Part shown: positions 57,778-64,000 of the stretch, piece by piece
Layout of the letters: each line of letters starts with the position of its first letter
How positions within the stretch are numbered: position 1 is the first letter of the stretch
NCBI RefSeq assembly: GCF_002941025.1
Contig: NZ_PTJS01000001.1
Span: 6,239,141 to 6,303,140, forward strand
DNA length: 64,000 bases
From: Streptomyces sp. QL37
GTDB lineage: Bacteria; Actinomycetota; Actinomycetes; Streptomycetales; Streptomycetaceae
Direction of reading: 5' to 3'
Made by a program: the position numbers and the translations under genes
Notes under the pieces: model-generated
Database searches by the model: none
Told to the model about the DNA's origin: nothing
The model's input: only the letters and a program-made list of their open reading frames with translations

Positions 57778-59023
57778 TGATCTGCCCTATCTGCTCGTCG
57801 GTGAGGGGGCCGCGGTTGGACTTCGCGCCGGCCAGGATCTTCTTGAGGAGGGACGCGTCGGTGCTGTCGTAGCCGTGGACGGTCAGCCAGTAGCGCACGT
57901 TGTTGGTGCCGGACGCCTCGTCGATCAGCACCTCCTGCTCACGGCCGAGATAGCTGGCCGGGACGCTGGAGTACACACTGTCCTTGACCAGCGTGTTGCC
58001 CTTCTGATGGGCCTTGAGGATCGCGGAAGCGTGCACACCGGCGCTGGTCTTGAAGACGTCCCGGCCCAGCGCGGGGTAGTTCTGCGGGATGCCCACGTTC
58101 AGAACCTCCGACGCGTACGCGCCGTACTCCCCGAGCGCCCTCAGGTCGTATGCCTCGCGCCCGTCGAGATGGCTGTTGATCATCAGCTGGTCCAGGGAGG
58201 CGTTGCCCGCGCGCTCCCCGATTCCCAGGATCGTGCCGTGCACGCGAGCGCAGCCCAGTGCGAGCGCCGTCAGGGAGTTCGCGAGGGCGAGGCCCCGGTC
58301 GTTGTGGCCGTGCCATTCCAGGGCGACGGACCGCTGCCGACTCGCGAAGTACTGGTTTGTCCAGTGCAGCAGCGCCGCCGTGCCTTCCGGACGGGCGGCC
58401 CCGACGGTGTCGCACAGGGTCAGCCGGGTCACCCCGGAATCGATCGCGGCGTCGTATACCTGACCGAGGACCTCGGGGGTGCAGCGCACCGCGTCCTCAA
58501 GGACCAGGACGAAGTCGACGTCGCTGTGCAGGCAGGCCGCCGCGGAATTGACGATGCTGCGCTGGATGGTGGCGATGCTCCAGTCCTCGACGTACTGCCG
58601 GATGGGGCTCACACCGATGAAGAGGTACGCGTCCACCGTCGTCCCGGCCCGCTCCGCGATCTCGCAGATCGCGGCGATGTCAGCCGGGTGGGTACGGCCG
58701 GCGTAACCCGGGACGATTTGGTACCCGGAATCGATGATGTGCCGAGCCAACTGCACGCACTCGTTCAGCGCCTCCGGATCCGACCCCGGGAAGCCCAGGT
58801 CGGCCGAGCGCACCCCGGCGCGGGCCATGTGGTCCAGGATGACCAGTTTCTGATCGACCGACGGATTTCTGATGTGCGGCGCCTGAAGGCCATCGCGGAG
58901 GGTCTCGTCAAAGAACGTTCCGGAGTATGCCGGGGGGTGCGAGGCGGCGCCGACGTCCACGGTGTTCCAGTTGAACCAGATGTCGTCGCTCGGACGAGCG
59001 CCTTGGCCGGTCATTCCGTTCAA
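57761..59023 (-). CDS. 2-isopropylmalate/homocitrate synthase-like enzyme (DRE-TIM)
   Basis: A 420-residue HMGL-like synthase. The divalent-metal and catalytic motif FFDETLRDGLQAP sits near residue 40 and the metal histidines are in EWHGHNDRGLALAN. The usual C-terminal LeuA regulatory domain is absent (LeuA is about 550-600 residues), so it should escape leucine feedback, as in secondary-metabolism homologues. It condenses acetyl-CoA with a 2-oxo acid and starts the chain-extension operon. The acceptor (2-oxoglutarate, branched or aromatic oxo acid) cannot be told by eye. Confidence 0.92.
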   Translation of the reverse strand: MNGMTGQGARPSDDIWFNWNTVDVGAASHPPAYSGTFFDETLRDGLQAPHIRNPSVDQKLVILDHMARAGVRSADLGFPGSDPEALNECVQLARHIIDSGYQIVPGYAGRTHPADIAAICEIAERAGTTVDAYLFIGVSPIRQYVEDWSIATIQRSIVNSAAACLHSDVDFVLVLEDAVRCTPEVLGQVYDAAIDSGVTRLTLCDTVGAARPEGTAALLHWTNQYFASRQRSVALEWHGHNDRGLALANSLTALALGCARVHGTILGIGERAGNASLDQLMINSHLDGREAYDLRALGEYGAYASEVLNVGIPQNYPALGRDVFKTSAGVHASAILKAHQKGNTLVKDSVYSSVPASYLGREQEVLIDEASGTNNVRYWLTVHGYDSTDASLLKKILAGAKSNRGPLTDEQIGQIIATAE

Positions 59024-59230
59024 TTCGACCTCCGTGTTCGATGGGGGAGCCTTGGTGTGCGAAATGGATCCATGGCGGACGGGTATGAGCGCGCACGAAA
59101 GAACGCCCGATGACCGTCAGGAAATCGGAAATACGTGTGGTGCCCGCAGTCTCTCGGACCGCGTGCCGCCCGCCCCTGTCGGCCATAAAGAAGCAAAGGC
59201 CCGCGACCGTCAGGAATTTGCTCGGCTCGA

Positions 59231-59283
59231 TCCCCAAGAGAATCAGCGGGCCGACCCCATTGGCAATGCATTCCGGCCGTTGC
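59231..59283 (-). repeat. Inverted duplicated leader block, left copy
   Basis: Read on the minus strand, this block matches the plus-strand block at 59535-59592 at 46 of 55 positions. It includes the identical runs CATTGCCAATGGG and CCCGCTGATTCTCTTG. It lies 68 bases downstream of operator site 3, in the leader of the LeuA-like operon. Confidence 0.75.
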
Positions 59284-59351
59284 GCTTGTATGGGCATGAC
59301 GCATCCGGGTCATATCCAGGTTCCACGGGCACCGCGAGGACAGACACCCCC

Positions 59352-59369
59352 TGTCCTGGTGGCAGGACA
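59352..59369. promoter_or_regulatory. Cluster D operator, site 3 (LeuA-like operon side)
   Basis: TGTCCTG-GTGG-CAGGACA; the arms extend perfectly to 11 bp (CCCCTGTCCTG). It is the strongest of the four sites. Confidence 0.7.
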
Positions 59370-59453
59370 GGGGCATCGTGCCGGGCGCCGGCCGGACCCG
59401 CCGACGATACGGCGTTCGAGCTGGTGGGCCGCCTGGCCTGCGCCGTCCTGTCC

Positions 59454-59471
59454 TGTCCTGTCGCCAGGACA
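59454..59471. promoter_or_regulatory. Cluster D operator, site 4 (aldehyde dehydrogenase side)
   Basis: TGTCCTG-TCGC-CAGGACA, preceded by two further tandem GTCCTG half-sites (from 59445), which may allow cooperative binding. Confidence 0.7.
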
Positions 59472-59534
59472 AGGGGTGCCACCGCAGAAGTCCAGATATC
59501 CCCGATACAGTCTGTGCACATCACGCCCACCGAA

Positions 59535-59592
59535 GCGCCATGGCCGTAATTCATTGCCAATGGGCGGGACCCGCTGATTCTCTTGAGGAGCG
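59535..59592 (+). repeat. Inverted duplicated leader block, right copy
   Basis: Partner of 59231-59283, 63 bases downstream of operator site 4 and directed toward the aldehyde dehydrogenase. The whole 757-base divergent region (59024-59780) therefore contains two mirror-image promoter modules and no gene. Confidence 0.75.
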
Positions 59593-59780
59593 GGGGACCT
59601 GCTGCTGGGTCTGGTCGACGCAGAGCCAAATGCACTGCGAACGCAGACCCGGACACCAGCTGAGACCTCAAGGTTTCGACGACTCGACGGCAGAGACGTC
59701 CACCGTGCTGAAACTTTCCTCGAAGCGGCCATCGCGAAGTTCTTCGGTGCCCCGCCTTTATCGCGAGCCGGGAGTGCAGT

Positions 59781-61196
59781 GTGAGTACACAGTCCATCCA
59801 TGAATCCGTACGGAGCGCCATCAAACGGGCACGTGCCGCGCAGGCCGAGGCGGAATCATGGGACCAGACGCGAGTCGACGACGTCGTCGCGGCCGTCGGA
59901 TGGCAGTGCTACCGAGAGGAGAACGCCAGACGGCTCGCCGCGCTCAGTCACGCGGAGACCAGGCTCGGCGACGCGGAGCACCTCTATGCCCTGCAGCGGA
60001 GGCGGGTGCTCGGAATACTCCATGACCTCCAGGGCGCGACCACCGTGGGCGTGGTCGAGGAGACGCCGCACCTCGGACTCCGGAAGATCGCCAAGCCCGT
60101 CGGAGTGATCGCGGCGGCCAGCCCGGCCACCGCCCCGAGCCCCGGGATCATCTGCAACGCGCTCCCCATGCTCAAGACCCGCAACGCGGTGGTCTTCACC
60201 CCCAACCCGAGGGCGCGCAAGGTCGCCGAAGAGACCGTCGCGCTGATCCGTACAGGCCTCGAGGAAGTGGGTGCCCCCGCCGACCTCGTCCAGTGCCTCG
60301 ACGTCAGCGGCAGGGAGGCCGCCGAGGAACTGATGTCCGCCGCGGACCTCGTCGTCGCGGTGGGCGGCAAGGGCACGGTGCGTCGCGCCTATCTGAGCGG
60401 AACCCCCGCCATCGGGGCGGGCGTCGGCAATCCCACGGTGATCGTCGACGAGACGTCCGACTGCCGCGAGGCGGCCCGCATGATCCAATGGGGCGCCAGC
60501 TACAACAACGGCACCTCCTGCTCGTCGGAGAGCAACGTACTGGTGCACCGTTCCATCGCGGACGAGTTCCGGGCGGAACTCGTCAGGTCCGGTGCGTACG
60601 TCTGCACGGGCGTCGAGACCAAGGAGTTGCAGGACGTCCTCTGGCCGTCCGGCGAAACCTTGAACCGTGATCTGATCGGCCAGTCCGCCGACGTGATCGC
60701 CGCCGCCGCCGGCCTGACGCTGGAAGAGCCGGAGAAGATCACAGCCCTCGTTCTCGAATGTGAGGACGTGAGGGGAGACAGCCCCATTCTTTTGGAAAAG
60801 CTGTCCCCGGTGGTTACGTTGTCCGTATACGACGACTTCCACCACGCAGTGGAATCGGTGAAGCTGGTCGAGGACCGGTGTGGTCGTGGGCACAGCTGTG
60901 GAATCCACTCCGAGCTTCCCGAACGGGTGTCATATCTGGCGGAACAGATGCCGACATCCCGTGTGGTCGTCAATCAGTCGACCATGACGAACAGCGGGAG
61001 CTTCGGAAGCGGCGTACCGTTCACCACGACTCTGTCCAGCGGTAGTTGGGGCGGAAGCAGCGTGTCCGGGAACGTCACGTGGCGTGAGTACATCAACCAC
61101 ACCACCGTCTCCTGGCCCATCGAGGAGCGCAGGGCGGACGAAGCAGTGATCTTCGGCCGGCACTGGGCGAACACGGAAGTTCAAGCCTCCCGATAG
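59781..61196 (+). CDS. CoA-acylating aldehyde dehydrogenase (EutE / sulfoacetaldehyde dehydrogenase type)
   Basis: A 471-residue aldehyde dehydrogenase. The catalytic cysteine lies in YNNGTSCSSESN, the context of CoA-acylating enzymes (EutE, SucD, SauS) rather than hydrolytic ones; VAVGGKGTVRRAYLSG and GAGVGNPTVIVDE are the usual NAD-binding companions. It interconverts an aldehyde with its acyl-CoA. It starts at GTG 59781 with GGGAG upstream and precedes the NRPS by 183 bases. It might supply an acyl-CoA starter for the NRPS condensation domain or reduce an intermediate; the substrate is unknown. Confidence 0.9.
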   Translation: MSTQSIHESVRSAIKRARAAQAEAESWDQTRVDDVVAAVGWQCYREENARRLAALSHAETRLGDAEHLYALQRRRVLGILHDLQGATTVGVVEETPHLGLRKIAKPVGVIAAASPATAPSPGIICNALPMLKTRNAVVFTPNPRARKVAEETVALIRTGLEEVGAPADLVQCLDVSGREAAEELMSAADLVVAVGGKGTVRRAYLSGTPAIGAGVGNPTVIVDETSDCREAARMIQWGASYNNGTSCSSESNVLVHRSIADEFRAELVRSGAYVCTGVETKELQDVLWPSGETLNRDLIGQSADVIAAAAGLTLEEPEKITALVLECEDVRGDSPILLEKLSPVVTLSVYDDFHHAVESVKLVEDRCGRGHSCGIHSELPERVSYLAEQMPTSRVVVNQSTMTNSGSFGSGVPFTTTLSSGSWGGSSVSGNVTWREYINHTTVSWPIEERRADEAVIFGRHWANTEVQASR

Positions 61197-61246
61197 GGCG
61201 TTGCTTGACAAGTGGGGCGGGCCGGCGTGGGAATTCCGTCCATGTT

Positions 61247-61269
61247 CCGGAATCTCTGAGAGATTCCGG
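61247..61269. promoter_or_regulatory. Palindrome between aldehyde dehydrogenase and NRPS
   Basis: CCGGAATCTC-TGA-GAGATTCCGG, perfect 10-bp arms with a 3-base loop. It may be a partial terminator, attenuator or protein site. It differs from the TGTCCTG operators. Confidence 0.5.
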
Positions 61270-61379
61270 GGCCGGTTCATGCGTGTGAAGACGAACGGCT
61301 CTTCCCGGGTCAACTTGGGAAACTGCGGGTTCGAGCAGCGAAGAAAATGAGTCCTGTCGTGCTGGGGGAGTACTTCCTG

Positions 61380-64000
61380 ATGTCTGCCAACCGTCGTTTT
61401 CCTTTGAGTGCGCCGCAGCTCGGCCTTTGGCTCTTCCAGCAACTGGACCCGAAGAACCCGGTTCTGAGCATCGGCGATGTGCTGGAGATCCGCGGCGCGA
61501 TCGACCCCGAGGTCTACAGGGCGGCGATCCGGCACGTGGTCCGCGAGGCGGAGGCACTGCGCATCCGGATCGCCGAGGACGGCGATGGCGTCTTCCAGTA
61601 TCTCGTCGCTCCGGACGCCGTGCAGGTCTCCGTGGTGGACCTGAGTGGCGAGGCGGACCCGCACGCGGCTGCGGAAGCACACATGGCGGCCGGGTTCGAC
61701 CGGGCCATCGACCCGACACAGGACCCGCTGTTCGCCCCCGAACTGCTCAAGCTCGCCGAGGACCGTTACCTCTCCTACCACCGCTTCCACCACGTGGCCG
61801 TCGACGGCTGGAGCATGGGGCTCGTGGCCCGACGGCTCGCCGCGGTCTACACCCGCCTCGCGGCAGGCCAGGAGCCCGGCGACAGCCCCTTCAGCCCCCT
61901 CGGCACGCTGCTGGAGGCCGACACCGCCTACCGCGAGTCGCCCGCCTACAGCGAGGACGCCGAGTTCTGGCGCCGGTATCTGGCGGACCTCCCTGAGGCC
62001 ACCCGCCTCACCACCGGCGTGCCCGGTATCCCGCAACGACTCGTGTGCCGGTCGACGGTGCTCGCGGAGCCCGTCGCCGCGCGACTTCGCACCCTGGCCG
62101 GGACGGTCGGTGTGCGCACCTCCGCTGTCGAGATCGCCGCGACAGCCGCGTACCTCCACCACATGACGGGCGCCCGCGAACTCGTCCTCGGCCTCCCCGT
62201 CGCCGCACGCCTGGACCGCACGGTCCGCTCCGTGCCGGGCATGGCGTCGAACGTGGTGCCGTTGCGGCTGGAGCTCGACCCCGGCGCGACCGTGGCGGAC
62301 TTCCTCGGCCATGTCGCCGAACGCACCCGTCAGGTCCTCGACCACCAGATGTACCGCTACGAGGACCTGAGCCGGGACCTCAACCTCGTAGGCACGCGGC
62401 AGCAGCTCGAAGGCCCGCTCGTCAACGCGATGAACTTCGACTACGACCTGAAGTTCGGCACGGCGCCGGCGACGGGCCGCTATCTGCCCCTCGGCCTCGT
62501 CCAGGACCTCTCCTTCCAGTTCCAGGACCGCCAGGACGGGCAGGGCTGGCGGATCCAGCCCCAGGGCAATGCTGACCTCTACAGCGCCGAGGAACTCGAC
62601 GGACACAGCGCCCGCATGGTGCGCTTCCTCACCGCCTTGGCGAGCGCCACTCCCGATACGCCCCTCGCCCGTCTGGGTGTTCTGCTGCCGGGTGAGGGTG
62701 AGGTGTTGGAGTCCTGGCAGGGGGCGGTGACGGGTGCGCCGGTGGTTTCGGTGCCGGAGTTGTTCGCTGTGCAGGTGGCGGCGTCGCCGGGGGCGGTGGC
62801 GGTCGAGTTCGGGGACACCGTTCTGACGTATGCGGAGTTGGATGCGCGGGCCAATCAGGTGGCGCACTGGTTGATCGAGCGTGGTGTGCGGGCCGAGTCG
62901 ACGGTCGGTGTGTGGATGGACCGGTCGGTCGAGCTGGTTGTGGCGTTGCTGGGTGTGGCGAAGGCGGGTGGGGTGTATGTGCCCTTCCATCCGGAGTGGC
63001 CGCAGGAGCGTCGCGATCTGATCTGTGAGCGTGCGGGTGTGCTCCTGGTGGTCACTGCGGACGATGTCGCCGCGGTGGGGGGATATCCGCGAGGGTCTGC
63101 CGATGTGGCCGTTCTGCCGGAGCAGTTGGCGTATGTGATGTTCACGTCGGGGTCGACGGGTGAGCCGAAGGGTGTGGCTGCTCGGCAGTGTGATGTGACG
63201 GCGTTGGCGTTGGATGGTGCGTTTGCGGGGGTCGGGGACCGGGTGTTGGTCAACTCGCCGCATTCTTTTGATGCGTCGACGTTCGAGTTGTGGGTGCCGT
63301 TGTTGAACGGTGGCCGGGTTGTGGTGTCGCCTCCGGGGCGGGTGGACGGTCGGGAGTTGGCCGGGCTGATTGCCTCGAGTGGGGTGACGGCGTTGTGGCT
63401 GACGGCGGGCCTGTTCGGTGTGATGGCGGAGGAGCACCCGGAGTGCTTCGCCGGTGTTGCGCAGGTGTGGGCCGGCGGCGACGTGGTGTCACCGGCGGCG
63501 GTACGCCGCGTCCAGGCGGTCTGCCCGGGCCTGGTCGTCGTGAACGGTTACGGTCCGACCGAGACGACCACGTTCATCACGCATCACCGGATGGATGCGT
63601 TGGCTGAGGATGTTGCGGATATTCCGGTCGGGCGTCCGTTGGACAACATGCGGGTGTACGTGCTGGACGCGGGTCTGGGTCTGGTGCCGCCGGGTGTGGT
63701 CGGTGAGCTGTATGTGGCGGGTGCGGGTCTGGCTCGTGGTTATGTGGGCCGGCCTGGCCTGACGGCTGAGCGCTTCGTCGCCAGCCCGTTCCGCGCGGGT
63801 GAGCGCCTCTACCGCACCGGTGACCTGGTGCGCTGGGACGCTAACGGTCGGCTGGTCTATGCGGGCCGTGCGGATGAGCAGGTCAAGATCCGCGGCTTCC
63901 GCATCGAGCTGGGCGAGATCGAGGCAGCGCTCCTGCAGCATCCGGGTGTGGCTCGGACCGTCGTGACGGCCCGGGAAGCTGGTCCGGGACGCGGAAAGCA
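61380..64000 (+). CDS. Non-ribosomal peptide synthetase, condensation-adenylation start (cut by window edge)
   Basis: The first 873 residues of a larger NRPS. The condensation domain (about 5-430) has HHVAVDGWS (HHxxxDG active site) and an EntF-like N-terminus [16 protein letters not shown]. The adenylation domain starts near 455 with [29 protein letters not shown] and [14 protein letters not shown], and is cut before A10. By-eye specificity residues are D-A-F-W-W-G-G-T-F, near the valine-type code DAFW-I-GGTFK but with Trp at position 299. The ATG at 61380 follows GGGGGAG by 9 bases. A leading C domain suggests an acyl starter or an upstream module elsewhere. Confidence 0.93.
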   Translation, partial: MSANRRFPLSAPQLGLWLFQQLDPKNPVLSIGDVLEIRGAIDPEVYRAAIRHVVREAEALRIRIAEDGDGVFQYLVAPDAVQVSVVDLSGEADPHAAAEAHMAAGFDRAIDPTQDPLFAPELLKLAEDRYLSYHRFHHVAVDGWSMGLVARRLAAVYTRLAAGQEPGDSPFSPLGTLLEADTAYRESPAYSEDAEFWRRYLADLPEATRLTTGVPGIPQRLVCRSTVLAEPVAARLRTLAGTVGVRTSAVEIAATAAYLHHMTGARELVLGLPVAARLDRTVRSVPGMASNVVPLRLELDPGATVADFLGHVAERTRQVLDHQMYRYEDLSRDLNLVGTRQQLEGPLVNAMNFDYDLKFGTAPATGRYLPLGLVQDLSFQFQDRQDGQGWRIQPQGNADLYSAEELDGHSARMVRFLTALASATPDTPLARLGVLLPGEGEVLESWQGAVTGAPVVSVPELFAVQVAASPGAVAVEFGDTVLTYAELDARANQVAHWLIERGVRAESTVGVWMDRSVELVVALLGVAKAGGVYVPFHPEWPQERRDLICERAGVLLVVTADDVAAVGGYPRGSADVAVLPEQLAYVMFTSGSTGEPKGVAARQCDVTALALDGAFAGVGDRVLVNSPHSFDASTFELWVPLLNGGRVVVSPPGRVDGRELAGLIASSGVTALWLTAGLFGVMAEEHPECFAGVAQVWAGGDVVSPAAVRRVQAVCPGLVVVNGYGPTETTTFITHHRMDALAEDVADIPVGRPLDNMRVYVLDAGLGLVPPGVVGELYVAGAGLARGYVGRPGLTAERFVASPFRAGERLYRTGDLVRWDANGRLVYAGRADEQVKIRGFRIELGEIEAALLQHPGVARTVVTAREAGPGRGK

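Overview
The window is high-GC actinobacterial DNA with strong third-position GC bias, GGAGG-type ribosome binding sites, frequent GTG/TTG starts and Streptomyces marker genes (sepH, cutRS, DUF4193, DUF3710, DUF3159). It is almost certainly a Streptomyces chromosome. A conserved core block is flanked by two biosynthetic gene clusters, both cut or bounded by the window edges.

Region A (about 0.2-11.7 kb, all minus strand, probably one operon). Transcribed first is a single-module NRPS with the adenylation-oxidase-carrier-thioesterase layout of indigoidine (blue pigment) synthetase, carrying an extra C-terminal tautomerase domain. Then come a serine O-acetyltransferase, an ATP-grasp ligase fused to an O-acetylserine sulfhydrylase-type PLP enzyme, two more ATP-grasp ligases, an MFS exporter and a cupin. 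I read this as a dedicated pathway: oxidised glutamine building block, a beta-substituted alanine made from O-acetylserine, ligation by ATP-grasp enzymes, export. I know of no described cluster with this exact set.

Region B (12.5-39.5 kb): conserved core. It holds a double-VOC protein, a rhodanese, SepH, a lactone oxidase, an MFS protein, ferrochelatase, an inositol phosphatase, CutRS, DUF4193, dUTPase, DUF3710, an orphan ABC ATPase, KdpDE without KdpABC, an OB-fold protein, DUF3159, two TrkA proteins, an APC permease and a TrmA-type RNA methyltransferase. Strong inverted-repeat terminators separate the transcription units.

Region C (39.5-46.2 kb): a patchy, degraded stretch. It has a possible GvpU-like protein, a MerR regulator with a hairpin leader, a scrap of a SpoIIE-type phosphatase, a secreted GH10 xylanase with a ricin-type xylan-binding module, a divergent ricin-domain gene truncated by an IS5-family remnant, a second IS5 remnant, a small DUF-like protein and a 3Fe-4S ferredoxin.

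Region D (46.2-64 kb, continues past the right edge): a second NRPS cluster. It has a full ornithine sub-pathway (argCJBD without argR), an L-ornithine/lysine N-monooxygenase, an MbtH protein, a type II thioesterase, a leucine-biosynthesis-like 2-oxoacid chain-extension set (LeuA-like, swivel-first LeuDC fusion, LeuB-like, PLP aminotransferase), a CoA-acylating aldehyde dehydrogenase and a C-A-... NRPS. Four copies of a palindrome, TGTCCTG-N4-CAGGACA, sit in three of its intergenic promoter regions. This suggests one pathway-specific regulator encoded outside the window.
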